NCBI GenBank assembly: GCA_016711045.1
Contig: JADJTT010000012.1
Location: 248,001 to 312,000 of the forward strand
DNA length: 64,000 nucleotides
Direction: 5' to 3'
Source of the DNA: Saprospirales bacterium
GTDB taxonomy: Bacteria; Bacteroidota; Bacteroidia; Chitinophagales; Saprospiraceae
The notes beneath the pieces are model-generated. The model saw only the letters and a list, made by a program, of their open reading frames with translations. It did no database searches and was not told where the DNA came from. The translations under genes were made by a program, and so were the position numbers. The number at the start of each line of letters is the position of its first letter. Positions within the stretch are counted from its first letter, which is position 1. This document shows positions 45,459 to 53,801 of the stretch, in pieces.

Positions 45459-46085
45459 CTACTGCAACCGGTATATTTCCATAATCTGGCCCAGCAACTT
45501 GGGAAAATCAATTTTCAGGTCAATTAACTTCCCCGAATGTACGTCAAATACCCAGCCATGCACCTGGAGATTTCGCTCAATGTACGCTTTTTGCACATCT
45601 GCAGTTTTAATGACATTGAGGCACTGTTCCTGCACATTTAATTCGACGAGGCGCTTATATCTCGATTCCTCCTCCTCGATTTTATCGAGTTCATGTCGGT
45701 GGATGCGATAGACGTCACGGATATTGCGCAACCAAGGATTGAGGATGCCCAGATCAGCGGATTGCATGGCTGCTTTAACGCCTCCACAGTAATAGTGCCC
45801 GCAGACCACAATGTGGTTTACTTTCAAATGGCTGACGGCATAGTGGATCACCGACATGGCGCTTAAATCGTTATTGGGCACCATGTTGGCAATGTTCCGG
45901 TGCACGAAAAACTCCCCCGGCTTGGCTCCCATCATTTCTTCTGCGGTCACCCGGCTGTCCGAACACCCGATGTATAGAAATTCAGGTGATTGCCCCTTCG
46001 ATAGATCACTAAAGTACGTTTCGTCGATCGCCAGTTTCTCTGCAATCCATTTCTGGTTGTTCGCAAAAACTTGTGTAGTGTCCAT
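45459..46085 (-). CDS. can: Beta-carbonic anhydrase
   Basis: Interconverts CO2 and bicarbonate in the cytosol. The zinc ligands are Cys41 (in YIGCSDSRV, with the Asp43-Arg45 dyad), His97 and Cys100 (in VVCGHYYCGGV). FVHRNIANMV and SVIHYAVSHLKV are further family motifs. At 208 residues it is the bacterial Can-type. It starts five bases after the stop of the bestrophin gene, a near-certain operon. Confidence 0.95.
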   Translation of the reverse strand: MDTTQVFANNQKWIAEKLAIDETYFSDLSKGQSPEFLYIGCSDSRVTAEEMMGAKPGEFFVHRNIANMVPNNDLSAMSVIHYAVSHLKVNHIVVCGHYYCGGVKAAMQSADLGILNPWLRNIRDVYRIHRHELDKIEEEESRYKRLVELNVQEQCLNVIKTADVQKAYIERNLQVHGWVFDVHSGKLIDLKIDFPKLLGQIMEIYRLQ

Positions 46086-46090
46086 AATCC

Positions 46091-47113
46091 TTACATTATT
46101 ATTTTCAAATCACCTACCGGCTGCATGGGTTCCGGAATATCTTTTTCATCGAGCATCTGGCGAATATCAATCTCAATTCCCCTGGCCATGGAGGAGATGG
46201 GCACATCATTATAGGAGCCTTCAAATGGGTTCTCACTATAATCGCCGATCATTTCCATCATCCAGAACACCCACGATCCGATCACCGAGAATGGGATGGA
46301 AAACCAGATCCAGTAGTCCTGGTCCAGGCCGGTGAAGACATCCAACATACCAAATGGCAACAGGATGATAAACATAACCACAAAAAAGTAATTGACCGTG
46401 GAATATTGCCGGGGGAAGGGGAAGTTCTTGATGCGTTCGGATTTACCCTGCAAGGCAAAAAATTCCGTGATCAGTTGCTGCATCTCCAGATGCCGGAAAT
46501 GTTCCAACGTGCCCGCCTGCCGAAGCTCCATTAATCGCCTGGACTGTACACTCAAAATATGAGAGGACCGGTTGCCCTTGCTCATAATGTATTGGTATTC
46601 CGCATCCGACAAATAGGCTTTCAGCTCCTGGAATTTCGCTTCGCTGTATTCCACGCCTAGCATCTTTCTGAATTGGACGTCCTGAGCAGCATTGTGCTCC
46701 CAATCTTTTACCTTTCGCAATTCAAAGGTAAGGGCATACAACCAGGCTATGTGGCGATGCACCACCTCTTTTTTCAATTGCACCAACTCCCCCTCACTTA
46801 CTTTTTCCTTCGCTTCCTCATTGTTGATAAAGTCTCTTGCCATCACAGTGAAGGAGCGAGACGCATTGACGATCCCTCCCCAAATCTTCCGGGCTTCCCA
46901 GAGCCGGTCGTACGAAGAGTTATTCTTAAACCCAAGATAAAAAGCTACGGCAATACCAATTAAGGAAAGGGGCTGCCAGGGAATATGCATCCACTCCAGT
47001 TGAAACGTATGATAAAGCAGCACCGGAATGGAGTCCAGGACGATAAATATCAAAATGTACTTCCTGGACCAATTGACCGTTTGGAAAAAAGTGTACCGCT
47101 TCCCTGCTTGCAT
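46091..47113 (-). CDS. Bestrophin-like anion channel (RFP-TM family)
   Basis: 340 residues of the bacterial bestrophin family. Helices lie near the N-terminus (YILIFIVLDSIPVLLYHTF), and SLIGIAVAFYLGFKNNSSYDRLWEARKIWGG is the conserved SYDRWWE-type motif. Two further helices lie at about 230-285 (MFIILLPFGMLDVF), and NPFEGSYNDVPI is the signature before the tail. Family members conduct chloride or bicarbonate. Being directly upstream of a carbonic anhydrase gene, it may carry bicarbonate here; this is inference. Confidence 0.93.
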   Translation of the reverse strand: MQAGKRYTFFQTVNWSRKYILIFIVLDSIPVLLYHTFQLEWMHIPWQPLSLIGIAVAFYLGFKNNSSYDRLWEARKIWGGIVNASRSFTVMARDFINNEEAKEKVSEGELVQLKKEVVHRHIAWLYALTFELRKVKDWEHNAAQDVQFRKMLGVEYSEAKFQELKAYLSDAEYQYIMSKGNRSSHILSVQSRRLMELRQAGTLEHFRHLEMQQLITEFFALQGKSERIKNFPFPRQYSTVNYFFVVMFIILLPFGMLDVFTGLDQDYWIWFSIPFSVIGSWVFWMMEMIGDYSENPFEGSYNDVPISSMARGIEIDIRQMLDEKDIPEPMQPVGDLKIIM

Positions 47114-47143
47114 GTCGTAGTTGTTTTTCGGGTTAAGCCCTTT

Positions 47144-47204
47144 GACCTAATTAATTTATAAACACTGCGGCCGGCGGCCGCAGTGTTTATAAATTAATTA
47201 GGTC
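47144..47204. repeat. Perfect hairpin with 29-bp arms (3-nt loop); copy 2 of the repeat at 3248
   Basis: The left arm begins GACCTAATTAATTTATAAAC and continues to ACTGCGGCC. The right arm is its exact complement after loop GGC. It shares AATTAATTTATAAACACTG and the following CGGC with the copy at 3241-3264. It lies between the bestrophin start and the stop of the ferredoxin-like gene. Confidence 0.92.
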
Positions 47205-47244
47205 AGGGAGCTTAATTATCAGCAAAAGACAAGTGATCGCCCCG

Positions 47245-47490
47245 CTATTTATTTCCTTTTATTTCTTCTCCATTCATATAAAAACTCAAGGCCCCGGAAG
47301 GGCATTTGGACACCTGCGATTTTAATTCATCAGTGGTCGCATTCTCGATTTTCAGCCAGGGTTTTCCCTTGGGGTTGTACACCTCAGGCAGTGTCTTTAC
47401 ACACACGCCGGAGTGAATGCATTTGCCCGGCTTCCAGACAATAGTCACTTCCCCATTCGTATACTCCTTTACAATTTCTCTTTCTTCCAT
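47245..47490 (-). CDS. Small iron-sulfur (Fer4_19/YjdI-like) protein
   Basis: About 81 residues with WKPGKCIHSGVCVKTLPEVYN and VSKCPSGALSFY, the divergent mono-cluster ferredoxin pattern of the YjdI family. It presumably binds a 4Fe-4S-type cluster; the redox role is unknown. The neighbour upstream (47528) encodes a YjdJ-like GNAT, the same pairing seen in Escherichia coli yjdI-yjdJ. Confidence 0.88.
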   Translation of the reverse strand: MEEREIVKEYTNGEVTIVWKPGKCIHSGVCVKTLPEVYNPKGKPWLKIENATTDELKSQVSKCPSGALSFYMNGEEIKGNK

Positions 47491-47527
47491 GATCATGTAT
47501 TTAGGTAAGGCTTATGAACGCGATGGC

Positions 47528-47827
47528 TTATTCAATATTTATGCCTTTCAAGACTAATCGCTTCCATTCGGGATGGCGGCTCAGGTATCCCGCTACAAAA
47601 GGACATAAGGGGATCAAGGTCAGGTCTTGCCTGTCAATTTCTTCCAAAACGGCTTTTACCAGCGCTCCGGCAATCCCCTTTCCCTCCAGAGCAGCCGGTA
47701 CCTCCGTATGGGTAAGATAGATCTTATTCTGGACTTTGATATACTCGATCCTGGCCACAGATTCACCTACATGGAATTCATACTGTTTGGCTTCTGTGTT
47801 GTCGATTAGCTCGTAGATTGGTTGCAT
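47528..47827 (-). CDS. Small GNAT-like acetyltransferase (YjdJ-like)
   Basis: A 99-residue single-domain protein with SVARIEYIKVQNKIYLTHTEVP and EGKGIAGALVKAVLEEIDRQ, the short acetyl-CoA-binding form of GNAT (N-acetyltransferase CG type). It ends with CPFVAGYLSRHPEW, typical of YjdJ. The gene precedes the iron-sulfur gene by 37 bases on the same strand. Confidence 0.9.
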   Translation of the reverse strand: MQPIYELIDNTEAKQYEFHVGESVARIEYIKVQNKIYLTHTEVPAALEGKGIAGALVKAVLEEIDRQDLTLIPLCPFVAGYLSRHPEWKRLVLKGINIE

Positions 47828-47924
47828 AGGTTCGCATTTCGGGTAAAAACTCAGTCAGGAATAGCATAAACACGGCATTTTGCCAAAGGTTTAAACGGAG
47901 CGTTTTCACCTGCCCCGGTTGTGG

Positions 47925-48173
47925 CTATTCTCGCGTTCTTTGAATCAACTCCAGGTAAAGTTGTTCCACTTTTTCTCTTGCCCAGGGTGTTTTTCTCAAA
48001 AATTTCAGGCTCGATTGAATAGACGGATCATTGATGAAGCATCGGATGTGGATTCTCATTCCGAGTTCTTCCCATCCATAGTCAGCTACCAACCGTTCCA
48101 GTATATCTGCCAGTTTCACCCCGTGTAAAGGGTTATTGGGTTGTTCGTTGCCCGGATTGTTTTTTTCGTTCAT
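47925..48173 (-). CDS. VF530-family small DNA-binding-like protein
   Basis: About 82 residues. HGVKLADILERLVADYGWEELGMRIHIRCFINDPSIQSSLKFLRKTPWAREKVE is the full DUF2132/VF530 domain, which has a SAP-like DNA-binding fold; the function is unclear. The start MNEKNNPGNEQ was chosen because the longer frame overlaps the neighbouring lipoprotein gene and has no family match. Confidence 0.88.
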   Translation of the reverse strand: MNEKNNPGNEQPNNPLHGVKLADILERLVADYGWEELGMRIHIRCFINDPSIQSSLKFLRKTPWAREKVEQLYLELIQRTRE

Positions 48174-48222
48174 GCTTATCTCAACTGGGTTGTTCAAACC
48201 TTCTGATGATCCTGATTCCACC

Positions 48223-48744
48223 TTAAAAGCAAGGCGTTGTCCGATACCCATCGTTTTCGATGGACAATTCATGGTCGATCGTGAAATTGAACTTCTTCCC
48301 GTCTTTTCGGGTGTATTCTGCATAATCCCATATCCCGGAATGCGTAAGTTTATACACCCCGTTTTTTTCGCCCTTATACAACTCCGTGTAGTAGGTCTCT
48401 ATGTTGGGATGGGCCCCTCCCTCCTGAAAATCTTCTTTGAAAAAGGACAAATCCATCGATTCTTCCTGTCCCTTATATCTTACTTTTATCGCTTTTTCAT
48501 CGGCATCAAACCCAATAGAGATAGCTAAATTTGGATTGGAATCGCTCGTGTAACAAATGAAATATTTCGAAATCACCTCCTCATTTCTTTGTTCCTGTGG
48601 CACTGTTTTTTCTGCCGGGTTTTCGTCGCTAGTCAATTCGACAGGATCTTTGCCTTTTGTGGTTTGTTCTTTTCCGGTCGGGGTACAGGCAAGAAGAAGG
48701 GATGTGGTTAAAATCGTCCAGATAAAATAGCGTTTAATTTTCAT
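48223..48744 (-). CDS. Lipoprotein of unknown function
   Basis: 173 residues with lipoprotein signal YFIWTILTTSLLLACTPTG (lipobox LLAC), an acidic linker, and a beta-rich domain (NLAISIGFDADEKAIKVRYKG, then KFNFTIDHELSIEND). No family is recognised. It lies between the VF530 and Tag genes on the same strand, with 40-50 base gaps. Confidence 0.75.
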   Translation of the reverse strand: MKIKRYFIWTILTTSLLLACTPTGKEQTTKGKDPVELTSDENPAEKTVPQEQRNEEVISKYFICYTSDSNPNLAISIGFDADEKAIKVRYKGQEESMDLSFFKEDFQEGGAHPNIETYYTELYKGEKNGVYKLTHSGIWDYAEYTRKDGKKFNFTIDHELSIENDGYRTTPCF

Positions 48745-48784
48745 TTTTAGTTATTTAGAACCTGCGTTTAATGAAAGCGATACC

Positions 48785-49336
48785 TCATTCCTGCCATTTC
48801 GGGTTTTGCCGGATCACTTTTTGATATACCGGACATCCCGGCTCATGCGCCCCTTTCAGATAGCCCGTACTGACCAAAAATTCGTTGGTGATCTCGCCGC
48901 CTGTAAAATGGAAAGTTTTCTTGAATATCTTCACCCACTCCTCCTTTGTTTTGGGGTGGTGCTGGTCCAGCCAGTTTTTGAAGGAACCACATTGTGCCTG
49001 AAGTTCCTGAACCCGCTGTGCGTTGTAGATGGCTGCATCCACCTTGAGCCGGTTCCGGATTATCCCCACATCGGCTAGCAATCGCTCCCGGTCTTTTTCC
49101 GAAAACCGGGCTATTCGGGCGATCTCAAAATTGGCGTAGGCCTTCCGGAAGTTTTCCTGCTTGTTAAGGATCGTCGTCCACGACAAACCCGCCTGATTGA
49201 TCTCCAGGATTAGGCGGCCGAACAATTCATCGTCTGAATCGATGGGGAAGCCATAAGCCTGGTCATGGTATATGCGGTGTACATTGGCCGGGTCTAACTG
49301 CCCAACGTATTCGCAATAGGTTTTTGGTTTTTCCAT
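48785..49336 (-). CDS. tag: DNA-3-methyladenine glycosylase I
   Basis: Excises 3-methyladenine from alkylated DNA in base-excision repair. Zinc ligands are visible at both ends: Cys8 and His24 (YCEYVGQL and YHDQAYGFP), and His and Cys in KGAHEPGCPVY. LFGRLILEINQAGLSWTTIL contains the catalytic region and FHFTGGEITNEFL is typical. At 183 residues the length fits TagA of Escherichia coli. Confidence 0.95.
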   Translation of the reverse strand: MEKPKTYCEYVGQLDPANVHRIYHDQAYGFPIDSDDELFGRLILEINQAGLSWTTILNKQENFRKAYANFEIARIARFSEKDRERLLADVGIIRNRLKVDAAIYNAQRVQELQAQCGSFKNWLDQHHPKTKEEWVKIFKKTFHFTGGEITNEFLVSTGYLKGAHEPGCPVYQKVIRQNPKWQE

Positions 49337-49360
49337 TTGATGTGTTTATTGACCGATCAT

Positions 49361-49418
49361 GGTTTGCCAGCCTTCGGCTGATAAATCACTTATCCCAAAC
49401 CACTTCAGGTTTTTTCAA
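49361..49418. repeat. Degenerate member of the palindrome family
   Basis: GGTTTGCCAGCCTTCGGCTG at 49361-49380 shares GGTTTGCCAGCCTTCG with the hairpin at 51730. The following CCCAAACCACTTCAGG resembles the right part of the repeat at 58612. It lies between the Tag and cytochrome genes, where no gene is seen. Confidence 0.6.
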
Positions 49419-49428
49419 AAAAGAAATC

Positions 49429-49887
49429 TCAATACAAATGCTGTATCCTCATTTTGGGCCCCGGGCAAAGATCTGAGTGGCAGCCCATGCAGGTGTTTAC
49501 CACGTTCTGGAAAAGCTCGGGTGCATGTTCCGATTCTCCGGTTTCCAGGGCCTTAACCATCTGCAGATATGTTTGGGCCCAGGTTTGATAGGTTTCCGAT
49601 GCCGCCTTTTCCGGTTCCGTGGCATGAGCTGTCAGCATCTTTTCATGGTCGATGGATGGAGCCGGCTGCTCACCGCGCTCGATGGCGGCCTTCATTTGTG
49701 CTGCATCGTCGTACATGGCGCGCATCAAGAGCGCGAGCTCGCTGTCTCCGTTCGGATTGAGGGATGCCTTTTTTACACTCGGGTCTTCATTGGCCGACGC
49801 TTCTGTGGTACAGGAAAGGCCATAGACCGCCAAGGCTATCAGCCCCAGAATAGCGAAGGAATGGAACGGTGTTCGGTGGTAGAACAT
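49429..49887 (-). CDS. Cytochrome c-like lipoprotein
   Basis: About 152 residues. It has a lipoprotein-type signal (FAILGLIALAVYGLSCTTE, lipobox GLSC) and a helical middle (MRAMYDDAAQMKAAIERGE). A single CMGCH haem-attachment motif sits near the C-terminus (FQNVVNTCMGCHSDLCPGP), as in class II cytochromes such as cytochrome c'. The start MFYHRTPFHSF was selected; a version 22 residues longer exists. It presumably binds one haem in the periplasm. The neighbour upstream encodes a DOPA-dioxygenase-like protein. Confidence 0.8.
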   Translation of the reverse strand: MFYHRTPFHSFAILGLIALAVYGLSCTTEASANEDPSVKKASLNPNGDSELALLMRAMYDDAAQMKAAIERGEQPAPSIDHEKMLTAHATEPEKAASETYQTWAQTYLQMVKALETGESEHAPELFQNVVNTCMGCHSDLCPGPKMRIQHLY

Positions 49888-49949
49888 ATGGAGGAAGTTT
49901 GGTTGAATCGGAAAAATTGGTAGGCTAAGATAGTGAAAACCCCCTCTTT

Positions 49950-50834
49950 TCAACCAATTTTCACCGAAGTCATCGTCAACGAGCCCGCCACGGCCTGATC
50001 ATTGAACAGGTCGACCGGTTCATCTTTTTCCTGCAGCGCCAGGGCATAGAGCAATGGCAGGTAATGTTCTGGTGTCGGAACAGCCAGCTCAAAAGCCCTG
50101 CCTTGCGATTGGAAATTGACTAACTGCTGATGGTCGCCCGAACGGATGTAATCTTTCATCTTCTCGCTGGCTTCGATCGCCCAATCGTATCCAAATCCGG
50201 TTTCGTTCAGCCGGTCCCAGGCCACCATGCGGAGGTTGTGAACCATATTTCCGCTACCGATGATCAGCACGCCTTTGCTGCGGAGGTAAGTGAGTTCCTT
50301 TGCCAACTCGTAGTGATATTGCGGAGACTGATAGTGGTCAAGGCTCATTTGGATAACAGGAACGTCGGCGTTTGGGTACAGGTGTTTAATGACCGACCAG
50401 GCGCCATGGTCAAGGCCCCATTTTTCGTCGAGCCCCACCTGGGCTTTGGTCACGGATCCCTGCACTTCGCGTGCGAGTTCCGGGCTGCCTGGGGCGGGGT
50501 ATTGCACGTCGTACAACGCCTTCGGAAACCCGCCGAAGTCGTGTATAGTCCTCGGGGTTTCCATGGCTGTTACCAAAGTTCCTCTTGTCTCCCAATGCGC
50601 CGACACACACAGGATGGCACTGGGAACGGGTAGATCCATTGCGGTTTTCCGAAATCCCGCTACGAACTCATTTTCCTCAATAGCGTTCATCGGGCTACCG
50701 TGTCCCAGAAACAGCACGGGCATTCGCTCTGTGCTATCCAGGGATCCGGCTATTTTTCTCAGGCTGCTCAGTTTCATGGCTAGTCCGGCTACGGGTAAAA
50801 CGGCCAACAATCTTAGAAATTTTTTCCGGTTCAT
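49950..50834 (-). CDS. ygiD: 4,5-DOPA-extradiol-dioxygenase-like protein (YgiD/LigB family) with signal-like N-terminus
   Basis: The core (from about residue 35) matches YgiD: MPVLFLGHGSPMNAIEEN, ILCVSAHWETRGT, KWGLDHGAWSVIKHL and GSGNMVHNLRM carry the metal-binding histidines. YgiD-type enzymes cleave catechols between ring carbons. Unusually, about 30 N-terminal residues (KKFLRLLAVLPVAGLAMKLS) form a hydrophobic segment like an export signal, absent from the cytoplasmic enzyme. The start MNRKKFLRLL was chosen. Location and substrate are therefore uncertain. Confidence 0.88.
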   Translation of the reverse strand: MNRKKFLRLLAVLPVAGLAMKLSSLRKIAGSLDSTERMPVLFLGHGSPMNAIEENEFVAGFRKTAMDLPVPSAILCVSAHWETRGTLVTAMETPRTIHDFGGFPKALYDVQYPAPGSPELAREVQGSVTKAQVGLDEKWGLDHGAWSVIKHLYPNADVPVIQMSLDHYQSPQYHYELAKELTYLRSKGVLIIGSGNMVHNLRMVAWDRLNETGFGYDWAIEASEKMKDYIRSGDHQQLVNFQSQGRAFELAVPTPEHYLPLLYALALQEKDEPVDLFNDQAVAGSLTMTSVKIG

Positions 50835-50881
50835 TTGGTTAAAGGTTACCCTAATAAACACCTTGGGGGATGAAAAGCTTT

Positions 50882-51595
50882 TTACATTTTCTTATAGATC
50901 CAACCCGGCAACCATTTTAACACCATGGCGACCAACCGCCAGCGCCGGGTCACATAGCCCACATCTTTTCGCTTCTTTATCGAGCCAAAGATCTGGAGGG
51001 CCGCTTTTTCCTTCGAAGCAACCCAGAATTTTCCTTCGCCTTTTGCCATATCGGTATCTACAAATCCCGGCCTGATATCTGTGACGAAAATTGGCTTCCC
51101 GGTTTTAGCGGCTTTATACCGCAAGCCCTCCAAATAGTTGAGCTGATAGGCTTTTGAAGCATTGTAGGCTGGGGCGATTCTATTCCCTCTGATCCCGGCG
51201 ATTGAACTGATACCGACCAGATGGCCTTTCCGTTGTTTTTCAAAATAACGAAAAGCCCAATCCACGATCTCGGTAAAGGCGACGACGTTTAGCTGGTTGG
51301 TGTTGTTTTCAATGTCGAAATCGAGCGATTCGTTGATATCGCCGGTCCCAGCACTCAAAACTAAAAGGTCCAGGCCGCCCAAGGCTTTGGTCAATTCAGC
51401 CAATTTTTCCGAATTGCGTTCCCGGGTACAGTCAAAAGCGCTGATGACAAATTTTTCCGGGTTGCACTCCTTCAGTTCTTTCAACTTTTCCGCTCGCCTT
51501 CCCGTGATCCCTACCCGGTAGCCATTGCCGGCCAGGATTAGGGCGAGTTCCCGTCCAATCCCGGATGTAGCTCCTATGATGATGGCATTATTCAT
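50882..51595 (-). CDS. SDR family NAD(P)-dependent oxidoreductase
   Basis: A classical short-chain dehydrogenase of about 237 residues. It has the cofactor loop AIIIGATSGIGRELALIL, LVLSAGTGD, catalytic Ser in GISSIAGIRG and YNASKAYQLNYLEG with Tyr and Lys. The substrate is unknown. The start MNNAIIIGA was selected over one five codons earlier. It is 47 bases upstream of the dioxygenase-like gene. Confidence 0.92.
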   Translation of the reverse strand: MNNAIIIGATSGIGRELALILAGNGYRVGITGRRAEKLKELKECNPEKFVISAFDCTRERNSEKLAELTKALGGLDLLVLSAGTGDINESLDFDIENNTNQLNVVAFTEIVDWAFRYFEKQRKGHLVGISSIAGIRGNRIAPAYNASKAYQLNYLEGLRYKAAKTGKPIFVTDIRPGFVDTDMAKGEGKFWVASKEKAALQIFGSIKKRKDVGYVTRRWRLVAMVLKWLPGWIYKKM

Positions 51596-51729
51596 ATGTA
51601 AGCTTCCCAAAAGTGTTACCGTATACTTTGTGTAATATTCAGGAGGACGTCCTTTAATTTGGGGCTATTTTGGCCTCTCTTAAAAATTATTCATGCAACA
51701 AAGTCCTTTCTTTTTATTAAACTCAAGAA

Positions 51730-51766
51730 AAAGTGGTTTGCCAGCCTTCGTCTGGCAAACCACTTT
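51730..51766. repeat. Hairpin of the palindrome family (15-bp arms)
   Basis: AAAGTGGTTTGCCAG pairs perfectly with CTGGCAAACCACTTT around a 7-nt loop. ACTCAAGAAA just before it resembles the ends of the 76-bp palindrome. It lies between the SDR start and the stop of the T9SS protein gene. Terminator function for leftward transcription is possible. Confidence 0.7.
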
Positions 51767-51796
51767 ATTTCTATGATAATTGTACTCGCTTTCGAT

Positions 51797-53092
51797 TCAA
51801 TTTATCGTTTTTTTAACGAGCCTGACAGCACTTATACCTGAATTTGTTGAAATTTTTGACACGTAGATCCCATCGGCAAAATTCGATGCATCTATAATTG
51901 CAACAGGTGCATTTGGTTTTAAAACGAGGATTATGTTACCCTGCAAGTCAAACACCTCTACCAACGTGATAGCTTGATTATTTGAAGTTACTGTCCATTG
52001 GTTGCCAGCTGGGTTTGGAAATGCCGTTAACCCTTCCATTTTATAATCGCTAACCCCTAGTTCCGGCTCCCCAAACTTTACATCATCAAAGTAATACGTT
52101 TTTTCTCCAGCCGTAGCTCCGTCTGTACCAAAATTGAAAAAGATAGACGCCATGTTATAGGTCCACCCCATGGCCAAGCCCACGCTTAACAACTCGGTCC
52201 CAGGCGCCTGGTTAAGGAAGTCGAATTCTAATGTCTCCCAATTACCTGAGACGGTAGTATTGGTTTCTGTTTCACAGGTGTGGGTGGGATCATTTGAATC
52301 TTCCACTTTCAGGCGTATTGGCGTACCCGCGTCCGGAGACCATACCCGTACCGTCATCTTCGAATCAGATAATGTCAAAGGTATATTTGTGGCAAAGCCG
52401 GCGGGCGTACCAATGGTAGTTCCAGCCCATGTGGCAGCTGTATTTGGTTTGACAACTTGCATGACCATATTCCCGGCATTCGTTGGATCAGTCATTAATG
52501 TGGATATGTTACCCCCAAAATCAGACATGGTATAATTTACAGTTGATCCTTCGAAATCTACCGGCAAATCAATTTGAGTCCCTCCGAATAATTGCTCAAT
52601 ATCATCGAAAAGAAAAGTAGAGGCCGCGGAACCGTCTCCTACATTACCATAGTCAAACATAAATACGAGGTAATCAAAATTGGCAGGCTCGCCGGTAAAA
52701 TCCCACTTCAATGTTTCCCACTCATTCGCAACCGTAGTTTGGACATCTCTTTCCGTGGCGCCTGTGCCTTCCAGTTTAAACTTAACGACTGTTCCAACAG
52801 GAGCAGTTGTAAAAACTTTCATTGAAATCGTGTTCATCGTCGTAAAATCCAGGTTGCTGGCTAATTTAAGTTTGCTTCCTGCCCAAACCGCTCCTCCATT
52901 CCTGACTATTTTTGCCACGGTAGAACTTGTATTTATTCCACTGGCTTGTGGGTTGGCTATTACTGTCGCCGTCCCTCCATCAAAATCTTCAAAGTCGGAA
53001 GTGGTTATTGTGGTTTCAAAATCTATGGGTAAGGATTGTGAATACCCTATTGAAAGGGTAAAAAGAAAGATAACTGATGTAATTTTATTCAT
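51797..53092 (-). CDS. T9SS-sorted secreted protein with two carbohydrate-binding-like domains
   Basis: A signal peptide (SVIFLFTLSIGYSQS) is followed by two similar beta-sandwich modules. Residues ~20-170 begin LPIDFETTITTSDFEDFDGG and end FLFDDIEQL. Residues ~175-345 begin LPVDFEGSTVNYTMSDFGGN and end YYFDDVKFG. Such paired modules occur in extracellular carbohydrate-binding proteins. No catalytic domain is present. The tail from AFPNPAGNQWTV to SAVRLVKKTIN is a type A sorting domain for T9SS. Substrate binding is inferred only. Confidence 0.85.
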   Translation of the reverse strand: MNKITSVIFLFTLSIGYSQSLPIDFETTITTSDFEDFDGGTATVIANPQASGINTSSTVAKIVRNGGAVWAGSKLKLASNLDFTTMNTISMKVFTTAPVGTVVKFKLEGTGATERDVQTTVANEWETLKWDFTGEPANFDYLVFMFDYGNVGDGSAASTFLFDDIEQLFGGTQIDLPVDFEGSTVNYTMSDFGGNISTLMTDPTNAGNMVMQVVKPNTAATWAGTTIGTPAGFATNIPLTLSDSKMTVRVWSPDAGTPIRLKVEDSNDPTHTCETETNTTVSGNWETLEFDFLNQAPGTELLSVGLAMGWTYNMASIFFNFGTDGATAGEKTYYFDDVKFGEPELGVSDYKMEGLTAFPNPAGNQWTVTSNNQAITLVEVFDLQGNIILVLKPNAPVAIIDASNFADGIYVSKISTNSGISAVRLVKKTIN

Positions 53093-53098
53093 GATTTT

Positions 53099-53515
53099 TT
53101 ATTTTTCAGGTTCGACGGAGCTTTTTTTAACGCCAGTCACTACCATTACGATATAGGAAGCGAGAAATGCCTCCAATAAACTTAAAGGAACCGCAGCCAA
53201 TAGAAGTCCACCCGGCAATACGCCCATATTCGCAATTACTACCCACATCAATACAAACCCGACGTACCAGGAAAGCAATGTGGTTTGGATCAAAGAAAAT
53301 TTTTTTGAAAGGATGAAGATGGCAATGGCAAACAAGAGCGACCACAATCCCCAAATGGCGCCATTGACCGGTTCGGAGGGGAAGACCAGCCCGAGCTTTT
53401 CATAGTGTGCGGTCCAATAAGATTTGAGCAGGAGTTCATTTCGGACAAATTCAGAGATACTTATCCAAATAGTCGCTAACAAGATCGGTAAGACTGTCTT
53501 TTTTAAATGGCTCAT
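53099..53515 (-). CDS. Small integral membrane protein of unknown function
   Basis: 138 residues with about four helices: VLPILLATIWISISEFV, IWGLWSLLFAIAIFIL, LLSWYVGFVLMWVVIAN and LLLAAVPLSLLEAFLASYIVMVV. No family is recognised. It ends six bases before the start of the T9SS protein gene, so the two are probably cotranscribed. Confidence 0.7.
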   Translation of the reverse strand: MSHLKKTVLPILLATIWISISEFVRNELLLKSYWTAHYEKLGLVFPSEPVNGAIWGLWSLLFAIAIFILSKKFSLIQTTLLSWYVGFVLMWVVIANMGVLPGGLLLAAVPLSLLEAFLASYIVMVVTGVKKSSVEPEK

Positions 53516-53801
53516 ACTTCCAGTAATTTTGATTTAGAATAAGGCGTTCCCAGATTTCAAAACATCTGGTTCATTTCAAATCGATCATTTAAAAAATTCA
53601 ATCAAGTCATTGAAATACAATGATTTAAAAAAGTCATCATTGTTAATCCGGACGCGATCGATTCGTGTATGTAATTAATCACTCAAGGTGAAACTCCCGT
53701 TCAACCTCCCATCCAGGTGATTTTTAGCCGTAACGAAGACACTTGGACACCTAAATGCCTTATACAAGTATAACACATTCAGGGCACAGTCTGCTCCCTA
53801 T
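53516..53801. other. Intergenic region without a recognisable gene
   Basis: About 286 bases with no good reading frame and no structured RNA seen. It marks the change from the ordinary gene block on the left to the AT-richer accessory zone on the right. A short palindrome (CTTATACAAGTATAAC) near 53758 is the only feature noted. Confidence 0.5.
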
